DNA of 64,000 bases, taken from NCBI RefSeq assembly GCF_033705735.1, contig NZ_CP131130.1, forward strand, positions 3,228,501-3,292,500, read 5' to 3'. The translations under genes were made by a program, and so were the position numbers. This document shows, piece by piece, positions 1 to 10,377 of the stretch (positions are counted from its first letter, which is position 1; each line of letters opens with the position of its first letter). The DNA is from Shinella zoogloeoides. Its GTDB lineage: Bacteria; Pseudomonadota; Alphaproteobacteria; Rhizobiales; Rhizobiaceae. The notes beneath the pieces were generated by a model. That model ran no database searches. It was not told the origin of the DNA and saw nothing but the letters and a program-made list of their open reading frames with translations.

Positions 1-37
1 CAAGCTTCGTTAACCCGGAAGGCAACAGGAGATTTTC

Positions 38-634
38 ATGACGCCGCTGATCCTTGCCTCGCAAAGCCCCTTCCGCCGCATGCTGATGGAAAATGCCGGC
101 CTTGCCTTCGAAGCGCGCGCGGCGGAGATCGACGAGCGCGCGGCCGAAGCGGCGCTCGCCGCGCGCAATCCCACCCCGCCGGACGTTGCCGAGGCGTTGG
201 CGATCGAGAAGGCGAAGGATGTGGCAGGCCGCAATCCGGGCGCACTCGTCATCGGTTCGGACCAGACCCTCTCGCTTGAGGGCCGGGTGTTTCACAAGCC
301 GGCCGACATGGCGGAAGCGAAATCCCACCTCATGGCGATGTCGGGCCGCACCCATGCCCTGAACTGCGGCATCGCGCTGGTGCGCGACGGCGAAACTCTG
401 TGGACCCACGTCTCCATCGCGCGGCTGACGATGCGGCCGCTTTCGGAAGGGTTCATCGACCGGCATCTTGCCCGCGTCGGCACACGCGTTCTCGCCAGCG
501 TCGGCGCCTACCAGCTGGAGGGGGAGGGCGTGCAGCTCTTCGAGCGGATCGACGGCGACTATTTCACCATTCTCGGCCTGCCGCTTCTTCCGCTGCTGGC
601 TAAACTTCGCGATCTCGGTGCCATCGATGCATGA
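38..634 (+). CDS. maf: Maf/YceF-family nucleotide pyrophosphatase
   Basis: A 198-residue protein of the Maf family, which hydrolyses non-canonical or modified nucleoside triphosphates to the monophosphate in the cytoplasm. The N-terminus [19 protein letters not shown] is the Maf substrate-binding signature. The acidic motif is IGSDQ, as in the YceF (7-methyl-GTP type) subgroup, where other Maf proteins read GADT, and a downstream KP motif follows at HKPAD. The ATG at 38 has AGGAGA at 27-32. Bases 2-13 read K-L-R-stop in frame, so an upstream gene on the same strand may end just before it. The stop overlaps the start of aroE by 8 bases. Subgroup substrate is inferred from the family, not shown. 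Confidence 0.92.
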   Translation: MTPLILASQSPFRRMLMENAGLAFEARAAEIDERAAEAALAARNPTPPDVAEALAIEKAKDVAGRNPGALVIGSDQTLSLEGRVFHKPADMAEAKSHLMAMSGRTHALNCGIALVRDGETLWTHVSIARLTMRPLSEGFIDRHLARVGTRVLASVGAYQLEGEGVQLFERIDGDYFTILGLPLLPLLAKLRDLGAIDA

Positions 635-1484
635 TTCACGTGAAACATCCGCCCGCCATGCCTTCGTCACCGGCTATCCGGTCAAGCATTCGCGTTCGCC
701 GCTGATCCATGGCCACTGGCTGGAAAAGCTGGGGCTTGCGGGATCCTATACGCGGCAGGAGGTTTCCCCTGAAGATTTCGCCGGCTTCATTTCTCGCCTG
801 AAGAGCGGTGAATCCGGCTTCGTCGGCGGCAATGTCACCATCCCCCACAAGGAAACGGCCTACAGGCTGGCCGACCGGCCGGATGCCCTCAGCGAGGAGC
901 TCGGCGCGTCGAACACCCTCTGGCTGGAAGGCGGCCGGCTTTGCGCCACCAATACCGACGGCTACGGCTTCCTCGCCAATCTCGACGCGGCGGCGCCCGG
1001 CTGGAACCGGACGGACCGGGCCGTGATCCTCGGGGCAGGGGGGGCGAGCCGCGCGATCATCCAGGCCGTGCGCGATCGCGGCGTCGGCGAGATCCATGTG
1101 GTGAACCGCACCGTCGCCCGCGCGCAGGAACTGGCCGACCGCTTCGGGCCGAAGGTGCATGCCCATGGCATGGAAGCCCTTGCCGAAGTCACGAAGGAAG
1201 CCGGCCTCTTCGTCAACACCACCTCGCTCGGCATGGACGGCGAGGCGGCGCCGGACTTCGATTTCTCGCCGCTCGCAAGCGATGCGGTGGTCACGGACAT
1301 AGTCTATGTGCCGTTGGTGGCGCCGATCCTTCGCCAGGCGTCCGCGCAGGGCTTTGCCACGGTCGACGGTCTCGGCATGCTCCTGCATCAGGCAGTGCCC
1401 GGTTTCGAGAAATGGTTCGGCGTCCGGCCCACGGTCGATGCCGCGCTACGTAACCTCATCCTCGCGGACATGGAGACACATTGA
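627..1484 (+). CDS. aroE: Shikimate dehydrogenase
   Basis: Reduces 3-dehydroshikimate to shikimate with NADPH in aromatic amino acid synthesis. The 285-residue protein has the shikimate-binding SRSP near residue 21, the catalytic lysine in NVTIPHKE, the NADP-binding GAGGASRA, and NRT after the second beta strand. The start at 627 gives [19 protein letters not shown] and sits inside the maf stop region. Alternative upstream in-frame starts lie deep in maf and are not credible. The stop TGA shares a base with the ATG of coaE, so translation is probably coupled. The first codons contain a parS-like site, so the sequence there may serve two purposes. Confidence 0.95.
   Translation: MHDSRETSARHAFVTGYPVKHSRSPLIHGHWLEKLGLAGSYTRQEVSPEDFAGFISRLKSGESGFVGGNVTIPHKETAYRLADRPDALSEELGASNTLWLEGGRLCATNTDGYGFLANLDAAAPGWNRTDRAVILGAGGASRAIIQAVRDRGVGEIHVVNRTVARAQELADRFGPKVHAHGMEALAEVTKEAGLFVNTTSLGMDGEAAPDFDFSPLASDAVVTDIVYVPLVAPILRQASAQGFATVDGLGMLLHQAVPGFEKWFGVRPTVDAALRNLILADMETH
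632..647. promoter_or_regulatory. parS-like ParB binding site (15/16 match)
   Basis: The sequence TGATTCACGTGAAACA differs at one position from the 16-bp bacterial parS consensus TGTTTCACGTGAAACA. It lies across the maf stop and the first codons of aroE. ParB sites cluster around chromosomal origins, and the gene order here is the origin-proximal rhizobial order. Binding is inferred. Confidence 0.6.
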
Positions 1485-2074
1485 TGATCGTTCTCGGCCT
1501 CACCGGATCGATCGGAACCGGCAAGTCGACGACGGCCGCGATGTTCCGCGATTTCGGCGTGCCGGTGCACGATGCCGATGCGACGGTGCACGATCTCTAC
1601 CGCGCCGAGGCGGTGGCGCCGGTGGCCGCGCTCTTCCCGGAAGCACTGGAGAACGGCATCATCGACCGCAAGGCGCTTTCCGCCGTTCTCGCACGATCCC
1701 CGGAACGGTTCGGCGAACTGGAGGCGGTCATCCATCCGCTTGTCCGGGCACGGGAAACGGCCTTTCTCGATGCCGAGCGCCGGAATGGCGCGCCGCTCGT
1801 TCTGCTCGATATCCCGCTTCTCTATGAAACGGGCGGTGAAAAGCGGGTGGACAAGGTCGTCGTCGTCACCTGCGATCCGCAGGTTCAGCGGGAGCGCGTC
1901 CTTGCGCGGCCGGGCATGACGGAGGAGAAATTCCAGCTCATCCTCTCGCGCCAGATGCCGGATGCGGAAAAGCGGCGGCGGGCCGATTTCATCATCGATA
2001 CGGGCCGGGGGCTTGATGCGGCGCGCGAACAGGTGGAAGAGATAATCGCAAAACTGACGAAACGGCGGGACTGA
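1484..2074 (+). CDS. coaE: Dephospho-CoA kinase
   Basis: Catalyses the last step of coenzyme A synthesis, ATP-dependent phosphorylation of dephospho-CoA. The P-loop GSIGTGKST is at residues 8-16 and the family motif HPL (IHPLV) follows in the middle. At 196 residues the length is normal. The ATG at 1484 overlaps the aroE stop as TGATG. A TTG one codon upstream is also possible but less likely. The gene also overlaps dnaQ by one base, so aroE-coaE-dnaQ behave as one translationally coupled unit. Confidence 0.95.
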   Translation: MIVLGLTGSIGTGKSTTAAMFRDFGVPVHDADATVHDLYRAEAVAPVAALFPEALENGIIDRKALSAVLARSPERFGELEAVIHPLVRARETAFLDAERRNGAPLVLLDIPLLYETGGEKRVDKVVVVTCDPQVQRERVLARPGMTEEKFQLILSRQMPDAEKRRRADFIIDTGRGLDAAREQVEEIIAKLTKRRD

Positions 2075-2778
2075 TGCGCGAGATCATCTTCGATACGGAA
2101 ACGACCGGCCTCGACAATAAGCTCGACCGTGTCATCGAAATCGGCGGCGTGGAGCTGGAGAACCATTTCCCGACCGGCCGCACGCTGCACATCTTCATCA
2201 ATCCCGGCGACCGCAAGGTCCATCCGGACGCGCTTGCCGTCCACGGCATCACCGATGAATTCCTGCAGGACAAGCGCCCCTTTGCCGAGGTCGCGCAGGA
2301 GATCGTTGAATTCTTCGGCGATGCCCGCTGGGTGGCGCACAATGCCAATTTCGACATGGGCTTCATCAATGCCGAGTTCGACCGGATCGGCCTGCCGCCC
2401 GTTTCCTCCGACCGGGTGACCGATACGCTGGCGCTCGCCCGCCGCAAGCATCCGATGGGTCCGAACTCGCTCGATGCGCTGTGCCGGCGCTACGGCATCG
2501 ACAATTCGCACCGCACCAAGCACGGCGCGCTTCTCGACTCCGAGCTGCTGGCCGAAGTCTATATCGAGATGATCGGCGGCCGGCAGGCGGCGCTCGGCCT
2601 CGGCTCGGCTGAGATGGGCCGCCAGACGCTGGTCGATGCGGAAGACGAGGTCGTCCTTCCGCTCGGCGTGCGCCCGCGTCCCCTTCCGCCGCGCATTTCG
2701 GAAGAAGAGCGCGCGGCCCATGCGGCCATGGTGGAGACGATGGGCGCCAAGGCGATCTGGGCGAAATACGGCGCCTGA
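2074..2778 (+). CDS. dnaQ: DNA polymerase III epsilon subunit (proofreading exonuclease)
   Basis: The 3'-5' proofreading exonuclease of the replicative polymerase. All three exonuclease motifs of the DEDDh family are visible: FDTETTGLD near residue 6 (Exo I), HNANFDMGF near residue 89 (Exo II) and HGALLDSELLA near residue 150 (Exo III, with the catalytic His and Asp). The C-terminal 50 residues are the tether to the polymerase subunit and are low in complexity. Start ATG 2074 overlaps the coaE stop. A strong convergent terminator follows at about 2805-2835. Confidence 0.96.
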   Translation: MREIIFDTETTGLDNKLDRVIEIGGVELENHFPTGRTLHIFINPGDRKVHPDALAVHGITDEFLQDKRPFAEVAQEIVEFFGDARWVAHNANFDMGFINAEFDRIGLPPVSSDRVTDTLALARRKHPMGPNSLDALCRRYGIDNSHRTKHGALLDSELLAEVYIEMIGGRQAALGLGSAEMGRQTLVDAEDEVVLPLGVRPRPLPPRISEEERAAHAAMVETMGAKAIWAKYGA

Positions 2779-2804
2779 ATCCGGCTCACGATCTTCAGAA
2801 ACAA

Positions 2805-2838
2805 AAACGCCCGGCCGCATCGCAGCCGGGCGTTTCGT
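2805..2838. terminator. Bidirectional terminator between dnaQ and secB
   Basis: An 11-bp perfect stem (2805-2815 with 2825-2835) encloses a 9-base loop. On the minus strand the stem ends in a run of T residues, so it suits secB best, but it can also end the dnaQ transcript. Confidence 0.85.
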
Positions 2839-2856
2839 TCAGAGGGAATGGCGGCC

Positions 2857-3333
2857 TTAGTTGGCCTGGACCTTCGCCTTGACCTGTTCTTCGGCCATGC
2901 GCTGGGCGAACATCTGCGCGAAATCGATCGGATCGATCATCAGCGGCGGGAAGCCGCCGTTGCGGGTGGCGTCGGCGATGATCTGGCGGGCGAAGGGGAA
3001 GAGCAGGCGCGGGCACTCGATGAAGAGAACCGGCAACATGTGCTCCTGCGGGAAGCCCGTGATGCGGAAGACGCCGCCATAGGCGAGTTCGGCATTGAAC
3101 AGCACCTTGTCGCCGTCCTTGGCTTCCGCGTTCAGCGAAAGGATGACGTCGAAGTCCGATTCGGCGAGCGGGTTGGCATTGACGTTGACGCTGATATTGA
3201 TCGCCGGCGCCTTGTCACGGGCCTGCAGCGAACGCGGAGCACCCGGGTTCTCGAAGGAGAAGTCCTTCACATACTGCGCCAGAATGTTGAGCGAGGGGCT
3301 CGCGGCGTTGTTGTCGGTGACTGCGTCGGTCAT
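2857..3333 (-). CDS. secB: Protein-export chaperone SecB
   Basis: Cytoplasmic chaperone that keeps preproteins unfolded and hands them to SecA. The 158-residue protein contains the SecB core [18 protein letters not shown] and the C-terminal half [22 protein letters not shown], which is the most conserved SecB segment. I chose the ATG at 3333 (MTDAVTDNN) because it has GAGGA about 8 bases upstream. The longer in-frame form from 3375 has no matching family sequence. It follows fxsA on the same strand with a 69-base gap. Confidence 0.95.
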   Translation of the reverse strand: MTDAVTDNNAASPSLNILAQYVKDFSFENPGAPRSLQARDKAPAINISVNVNANPLAESDFDVILSLNAEAKDGDKVLFNAELAYGGVFRITGFPQEHMLPVLFIECPRLLFPFARQIIADATRNGGFPPLMIDPIDFAQMFAQRMAEEQVKAKVQAN

Positions 3334-3402
3334 GGGAGTATCCTCGGGACTCTGGAAAGTCAGGCCATCTAGCATTTCGGCAAAAGGCTTACAACCCTGG
3401 GC

Positions 3403-3861
3403 TCAGCGCGGTTCGTCGCGATGGAAGTCGCCTTCGTCGAGGTCGATCGTGCGGCGCGGTCCCGTCTCGGGGCGTGGGCTTGGGCCCGTTCCGCCGATAT
3501 CGACCACAACGACATTGCGGATCAGCCGGTTCCAGAGAAAATTGCGCACCGGCGGCAGGAAGAGCGCAAGGCCGAGAATGTCGGTGAGGAAGCCTGGAAT
3601 GAAGAGCAGGATCCCGGCGATCATGATCATCGCCGCATCGAGCACCTCCTTGCCGGGCGCGCGGCCTTCCTGGCCGGATTGCCGGAGCCGGGCGATGACG
3701 CCGAAGCCCTGCACCCGCATCAGCACGATGCCGGCGACGGCCGAGAGCACGACCAGCGACAGGGTAGGGAAGAGACCGATCCGCCGCCCGACGAGGATGA
3801 AACAGGCGATTTCCGCCAGCGGCAGCAGAAGAAGGACAAGGGGAATGAGACGTCGCGACAT
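3403..3861 (-). CDS. fxsA: FxsA-family inner-membrane protein
   Basis: A small membrane protein of the FxsA family, named for suppression of F-plasmid exclusion of phage T7 in E. coli; its cellular role is poorly known. The 152-residue protein has hydrophobic segments at about residues 4-22, 28-48, 75-100 and close behind it, with the family motif LLFIPGFLTDILGLALFLP. The C-terminal tail is charged. The ATG at 3861 is preferred over a TTG three codons upstream. It shares a divergent intergenic region with timA and is followed by secB on the same strand. Confidence 0.88.
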   Translation of the reverse strand: MSRRLIPLVLLLLPLAEIACFILVGRRIGLFPTLSLVVLSAVAGIVLMRVQGFGVIARLRQSGQEGRAPGKEVLDAAMIMIAGILLFIPGFLTDILGLALFLPPVRNFLWNRLIRNVVVVDIGGTGPSPRPETGPRRTIDLDEGDFHRDEPR

Positions 3862-3946
3862 GGTGTCCAATCTCGCACAGATTCTCCCGGGCCGATACCG
3901 TGGCCTGCATATCCGCGCGTCTTCGCCGCATTCACGTCATAGCCAT

Positions 3947-3975
3947 TTGAATGATCCGTCTTTGCGGACTATATG
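3947..3975 (+). promoter_or_regulatory. Candidate housekeeping promoter for timA
   Basis: TTGAAT at 3947-3952 and TATATG at 3970-3975 are separated by 17 bases, a good sigma-70-type arrangement, 40 bases before the timA start. Confidence 0.5.
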
Positions 3976-4014
3976 GAAAAGGAATAAAAAATAGGAACCG
4001 GCAGCGGATCGATA

Positions 4015-4716
4015 ATGGGCTCATTCGACTTTGTAACGATTTTCTTCCTCGTGGCTGCGGTGGTCATCTTCCTGCAATTGCGCAGCGTGCTTGGCCGCCG
4101 CACCGGCAGCGAGCGTCCGCCCTTCGACCCCTATTCGAAGCGCGAGACCGTGGGCGAGACTGATTCGCCCGACCGCGGCAAGGTCGTCACGCTGCCGCGC
4201 CGCGATGCCGACGAGGAGGAAAATCCCTTTGCCGCCGTCGACGGCTTCGCCGCGCCGGGCACCCCCCTCAACGATCAGCTGCGTGCCCTCGTCAAGACGG
4301 ACCCCGCCTTCAACCCGAAGGAATTCGTCGCCGGCGCCCGCATGGCCTACGAGATGATCGTCGTCGCCTTTGCCGACGGCGACCGCAAGACGCTGAAGAA
4401 CCTCCTGTCACGCGAGGTCTTCGAGGGCTTTGACGCCGCCATCTCCGAGCGCGAGGCCAAGGGCGAGGTCGTGCGCTCCAGCTTCGTCGGCATCGAGAAG
4501 GCCGACATCGTCTCCGCCGAGGTCAAGGACAGCGAGGCCAACATCACGCTGCGCATCGTCAGCCAGCTGATTTCCGCCACCTATGACAAGGCCGGCGCGC
4601 TGGTCGAGGGCGACGCGGAAACGGTGGCCGAGGTCAACGACCTGTGGACCTTCGCCCGCGACATCCGATCGCGCGACCCGAACTGGAAGCTGATCGCAAC
4701 CGAGTCGGAAGGCTGA
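4015..4716 (+). CDS. timA: Tim44/TimA-family membrane-anchored protein
   Basis: A bacterial homologue of the C-terminal domain of mitochondrial Tim44. The 233-residue protein begins with a single transmembrane segment, FVTIFFLVAAVVIFLQL (residues 5-21), followed by a charged, proline-rich linker. The Tim44-like domain follows from about residue 90, with FNPKEFVAGARMAYEMIVVAFADGD as its first helices. In the family the domain faces the cytoplasm and its role in bacteria is not settled. It is followed by mltA 11 bases later and has its own candidate promoter. Confidence 0.88.
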   Translation: MGSFDFVTIFFLVAAVVIFLQLRSVLGRRTGSERPPFDPYSKRETVGETDSPDRGKVVTLPRRDADEEENPFAAVDGFAAPGTPLNDQLRALVKTDPAFNPKEFVAGARMAYEMIVVAFADGDRKTLKNLLSREVFEGFDAAISEREAKGEVVRSSFVGIEKADIVSAEVKDSEANITLRIVSQLISATYDKAGALVEGDAETVAEVNDLWTFARDIRSRDPNWKLIATESEG

Positions 4717-4727
4717 GCGAGGCTCCA

Positions 4728-5843
4728 ATGGATTACCGTCTGGTCCCGGCCCGGTTTTCGGCGCTTCCCGGCTGGGACGAGGACGATCCGACCCCCTTGC
4801 TTGCGGCCATGGGCCGCTGCCGCGATCATATCCGCACTGTAAAGCCCTACAAGACAGGCTCGCTTGGCATCACCGCCGGCGAGCTTCTGGCGCTTCTGGA
4901 CGCTGCCGCGGATGAAAAGCCCGAGGGCGCTGCCGCCGTGCGCGCCTTCTTCGAAGCCCATTGCGTGCCCTTCCGCATCGAGAAGGCGGATGGCACTGCC
5001 GGCTTCGTCACGGCCTTCTACGAGCCCGAGGTCGCCGTGAAGGCCGAGCCGGATGCCGACTATCGCTATCCCTTCTACCGCCGGCCCGATGATCTGGTCG
5101 ACATCGACGACGCCAATCGCCCCGCCGGCTTCCCCGAGGGCTACGCCTTCGGCCTTGCGAAGGACGGCGCCGTCGTCGAGCATCCAGACCGCGGCGAGAT
5201 CGAGCGCGGCTGTCTGAAGGGCCGCGGGCTGGAAATCGCCTATGCACGCTCGAAGGTGGATGTGTTCTTCGCCCATGTTCAGGGCGCCGCGCGGCTCGTC
5301 TATCCCGACGGAGCGATGAAGCGCATCACCTATGCGGCCAAGTCCGGCCACCCGTTCTCGGCCATCGGCAAGCTCCTGATCGACCGCGGCGAGATCGACC
5401 CCGCGACCGTCTCCATGGCCTCGATCCGCGACTGGCTGGCGCGGCACGAGGACCAGGTGGACGCGGTGCTCTGGCACAATCGTTCCTTCATCTTCTTCAA
5501 GGAAGCGGCGGTGGACGATGCCGCGCTCGGCCCCATCGCCGCCGCCAAGGTACCGCTGGTCGCCGGCCGCTCGCTCGCGGTCGACCGGCTGATCCACACC
5601 TTCGGCCTGCCCTTCTTCATTACGAGCGACAGCCTCACCCATATGGACGGCGGAAAACCTTTCCGCAGGCTGATGCTGGCGCTCGACACGGGAACGGCCA
5701 TCGTCGGCCCGGCGCGCGGCGATATCTTCACCGGCTCGGGCGATGCGGCGGGCGCACTCGCCGGCCATGTGCGCAATGCCGCGACCTTCCACATCCTCAT
5801 CCCCAGGGCGGCGGCGGAGCGCTACCTCCATGCCGAAGGATAA
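4728..5843 (+). CDS. mltA: MltA-type lytic murein transglycosylase
   Basis: Belongs to the MltA family, which cleaves the MurNAc-GlcNAc bond of peptidoglycan to form 1,6-anhydro-muropeptides. The 371-residue protein has the MltA barrel (FVTAFYEPEV near residue 95, YPFYRRPDDLV near 112) and a C-terminal 3D domain (LMLALDTGTAIVGPARGDIF, then GSGDAAGALAGHV), where the catalytic aspartate lies. Unusually, neither this start (MDYRLVPARF) nor any upstream in-frame codon gives a signal peptide or lipobox. Export is therefore unexplained. It overlaps smr by 14 bases. Confidence 0.9.
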   Translation: MDYRLVPARFSALPGWDEDDPTPLLAAMGRCRDHIRTVKPYKTGSLGITAGELLALLDAAADEKPEGAAAVRAFFEAHCVPFRIEKADGTAGFVTAFYEPEVAVKAEPDADYRYPFYRRPDDLVDIDDANRPAGFPEGYAFGLAKDGAVVEHPDRGEIERGCLKGRGLEIAYARSKVDVFFAHVQGAARLVYPDGAMKRITYAAKSGHPFSAIGKLLIDRGEIDPATVSMASIRDWLARHEDQVDAVLWHNRSFIFFKEAAVDDAALGPIAAAKVPLVAGRSLAVDRLIHTFGLPFFITSDSLTHMDGGKPFRRLMLALDTGTAIVGPARGDIFTGSGDAAGALAGHVRNAATFHILIPRAAAERYLHAEG

Positions 5844-6396
5844 GGCGCTTTCCGGCGAGGACCGCATTCTCTGGGGCAAGGTGGCGCGCAGCACGCGCGC
5901 CCTGCCGGGAAAGCTCGATGCCCTGACGGAATTCGAAGAGGCCTTCGCCGAGAAGGTGGTGGAGCAGGAACCGGAACCCGCCCCGAAGGCGGCAAAGGCC
6001 GAAAAGCCGGCGGAAGGCATCGCGCTCACCATCGGTCGCGGCAGGGAAACCCGCCATCACCCGCTGGAGCGCCCCGTCAAGCGCAAGATCGCCAAGGGCC
6101 GCCTCGCTCTCGAGGCGCGCATCGACCTGCACGGCATGATCCAGAGCGAGGCGCACGGCTTCCTGCTCGGCTTCCTCATCAAGGCGCATGAGCGAGGGCT
6201 GCGCCATGTCCTCGTCATCACCGGCAAGGGCACCTCGCTCGGCAGCGACGGCGCGCTGAAGCGGGCGGTGCCGCTGTGGTTCTCGCTGCCGGAGTTCCGG
6301 CCGCTGATCTCCTCCTACGAGCCGGCCGCGCGCAACCATGGCGGCGAGGGCGCGCTCTATGTCCGCCTCGCCCGCCTGCCGGGGGAAAAGCGATGA
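5830..6396 (+). CDS. Smr-domain protein
   Basis: A 188-residue protein with a stand-alone C-terminal Smr domain, a fold often associated with nucleic-acid nicking or binding. The Smr signature is RIDLHGMIQSEAHGFLLGFL near residue 97, followed by VLVITGKGTSLGSDGALK and the closing HGGEGALYVRLAR. The N-terminal 90 residues are charged and rich in Glu, Pro and Lys, and look disordered. The ATG at 5830 lies inside the end of mltA, and the stop overlaps the next gene as ATGA. Its substrate in rhizobia is unknown. Confidence 0.87.
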   Translation: MPKDKALSGEDRILWGKVARSTRALPGKLDALTEFEEAFAEKVVEQEPEPAPKAAKAEKPAEGIALTIGRGRETRHHPLERPVKRKIAKGRLALEARIDLHGMIQSEAHGFLLGFLIKAHERGLRHVLVITGKGTSLGSDGALKRAVPLWFSLPEFRPLISSYEPAARNHGGEGALYVRLARLPGEKR

Positions 6397-6773
6397 CGAC
6401 GCCCTTCGGCAAGGCCGTGCGGCACCTGCGTGACCGCAAGGGCGTCTCGCAGAAGGAGATGGCGCTGGCGCTCGGCGTCAGCCCGGCCTATCTCTCGGCG
6501 CTGGAGCACGGCAAGCGCGGCATGCCCAGCTTCGATTTCCTCCAGCGCGTCGCCGGCTACTTCAACGTCATCTGGGACGAGGCCGAGGAACTCTTCCGTA
6601 TCGCGGAGATTTCAGACCCCCGCGTGGTGGTCGACACGGCCGGTCTTCCGCCGGAATACACGGCCTTCGCCAACCGGCTCGCGGCCGAAATCGCCGGCCT
6701 GCCGCCCGAGACCGTGCGCCGCCTTGCCGGCATTCTCGAAAAAGCATGCAATTCACGGGTAAAACCGGGGTGA
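6393..6773 (+). CDS. XRE-family helix-turn-helix regulator
   Basis: A 126-residue Cro/CI-type DNA-binding protein. The helix-turn-helix is GVSQKEMALALGVSPAYLSALEHGKRG-like, at about residues 18-44. The rest has no recognised ligand or oligomerisation domain. Its ATG overlaps the smr stop as ATGA, so timA-mltA-smr-XRE are probably one transcript. The target is not evident. It sits 147 bases upstream of gyrB, but I see nothing that ties it to gyrB control. Confidence 0.9.
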   Translation: MTTPFGKAVRHLRDRKGVSQKEMALALGVSPAYLSALEHGKRGMPSFDFLQRVAGYFNVIWDEAEELFRIAEISDPRVVVDTAGLPPEYTAFANRLAAEIAGLPPETVRRLAGILEKACNSRVKPG

Positions 6774-6809
6774 TCCCCTGATTTCTGCCGTGTTTGGCCG
6801 CTCTCTGGT

Positions 6810-6838
6810 TTGGAACTTGGGGTCAAAATCCCTATATT
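6810..6838 (+). promoter_or_regulatory. Candidate housekeeping promoter for gyrB
   Basis: TTGGAA at 6810-6815 and TATATT at 6833-6838 are exactly 17 bases apart. They lie about 82 bases before the gyrB start, in the only sizeable gap upstream of it. Confidence 0.55.
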
Positions 6839-6920
6839 CAATGACTTGGAAAGCGGTGATTCGCCGCGCTCCCGCCGACCCGCGAAACCTTTGGCGCGAA
6901 ACCTCTGGAAAGACGCTTGA

Positions 6921-9353
<2,433 letters not shown>

Positions 9354-9358
9354 TCAGG

Positions 9359-9386
9359 AAAGCCGCCGAAAGGCGGCTTTCTTCTT
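9359..9386 (+). terminator. Intrinsic terminator of gyrB
   Basis: AAAGCCGCC pairs with GGCGGCTTT around a GAAA tetraloop (9359-9380), followed by TCTTCTT, 5 bases after the gyrB stop. Confidence 0.9.
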
Positions 9387-9449
9387 GTCTACGCCGGTCT
9401 GAACCGACGCTCGCCTCCGCCTTCACTTCGCACCGCCCTCTCCGCCGTC

Positions 9450-9472
9450 ATGGCCGGGCCCGACCCGACCAT
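9450..9472. repeat. Imperfect intergenic palindrome (rhizobial repeat type)
   Basis: ATGGCCGGG at the left pairs imperfectly with CGGGTC-type sequence and CCAT at the right. It lies in the non-coding gap between gyrB and the nitroreductase, next to a second palindrome. Short palindromes of this composition are common between genes in rhizobia. Confidence 0.45.
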
Positions 9473-9491
9473 CCACGTCCGGGGCGGTTTG

Positions 9492-9513
9492 ATCCTCGGG
9501 CAAGCCCGAGGAT
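9492..9513. repeat. Palindromic intergenic repeat ATCCTCGGG...CCCGAGGAT
   Basis: A 9-base arm ATCCTCGGG and its inverted copy CCCGAGGAT flank a 4-base loop. A near copy lies at 23561-23583 in another intergenic gap, which marks it as a dispersed repeat family. Confidence 0.6.
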
Positions 9514-9559
9514 GGCGTGGTGGGCCCTGCCGCAGAAAAGGCGGGAAGACGCCCGTCAC

Positions 9560-10153
9560 TCAGCCCGTGAACCGACCTTCCGAGACGAATTCCGCCACCG
9601 GCTTGCGCGTGCTCGGCACTTCGCGTTTCATCAGGTCGTCCGGCAGCGTCTCCTTCGGCGCGATCCTGCCGATGGCGACAGCCGCCTCGACGCGGAAGCC
9701 CTCGGGAATGCCGAGAACTTCCATCGCCTTCGCGCGGTCGATGCCGCCCATGCCGTGGGCATGGTAGCCGGCATGGGTCGCCTGCAGGGCGAGATAGGCC
9801 CAGGCCGCGCCGGTGTCGAAGGCGTGGGTATAGGCCGGGCGCATCTCGCCGTCGGCGCCCTTGCGGTGGGTCTGCGAGACGATGACCACAAGCACAGAGG
9901 CCTTGTCCGCCCAGCGCCGGTTGCCTTCGTCCAGCGTGCTGTAGATCGCGTCGAAGGCCGCGCTGCCGCGGTGGCCGTAGATGAAGCGCCAGGGCTGGCC
10001 GTTGGCGGCCGACGGTGCCCAGCGCGCCGCCTCGAACAGCGAAAGCAGCGTCTCGTGCGGCATGGTCTCGCCGGTGAAGGCGCGGGGCGACCAGCGGTCG
10101 AGGAAGACGGGGTCGATGGCATGGTCCGCGGTGCGGCCGGTGGAATGGGTCAT
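9560..10153 (-). CDS. Nitroreductase-family flavoprotein
   Basis: A 197-residue FMN-dependent oxidoreductase of the nitroreductase superfamily. The N-terminal motif RWSPRAFTGETMP and EAARWAPSAANGQPWRFIY (about residues 45-65) form the FMN-phosphate site. The central region KGADGEMRPAYTHAFDTGAAW and the C-terminal HGMGGIDRAKAMEVLGIPEGF are typical of the family. The physiological substrate cannot be told from sequence. The ATG at 10153 is preferred over one seven codons upstream because it fits the family N-terminus better. It is transcribed divergently from gabD, with a palindrome in its leader. Confidence 0.88.
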   Translation of the reverse strand: MTHSTGRTADHAIDPVFLDRWSPRAFTGETMPHETLLSLFEAARWAPSAANGQPWRFIYGHRGSAAFDAIYSTLDEGNRRWADKASVLVVIVSQTHRKGADGEMRPAYTHAFDTGAAWAYLALQATHAGYHAHGMGGIDRAKAMEVLGIPEGFRVEAAVAIGRIAPKETLPDDLMKREVPSTRKPVAEFVSEGRFTG

Positions 10154-10168
10154 TGCAAAGCCTCGAAT

Positions 10169-10189
10169 GTTCAAATCAGCGGCTTGAAC
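10169..10189. promoter_or_regulatory. Inverted repeat upstream of the nitroreductase
   Basis: GTTCAA at 10169-10174 and TTGAAC at 10184-10189 are separated by 9 bases, 16 bases upstream of the chosen start. It could be an operator for an unlinked regulator. No regulator gene is adjacent. Confidence 0.3.
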
Positions 10190-10304
10190 CTAAAGCAGTC
10201 CGACCCGTTGCGCAGCGTTTTTGCGACGGCAAGCACATGAAATAAGCCGGCGGATTGGAAACGTGCCGATGGCCGGCCGGAGGTGAAAATCCCGTCCCGT
10301 CGCA

Positions 10305-10334
10305 TTGTCGAAACCGGGTGGGACGCAATATAAC
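10305..10334 (+). promoter_or_regulatory. Candidate promoter for gabD
   Basis: TTGTCG at 10305-10310 and TATAAC at 10329-10334 are 18 bases apart, 44 bases before the start codon. The spacer resembles sequence upstream of phaZ near 15286-15305. Confidence 0.45.
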
Positions 10335-10377
10335 CGTTGCGACACGTCAGACGGCATCGCGAAATGGGAGATATCCG

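Noticed and set aside
1885..2820. Long minus-strand open frame opposite coaE and dnaQ
   Set aside because: It mirrors well-supported coding sequence on the + strand and has no recognisable domain; open antisense frames are common in this GC-rich DNA.
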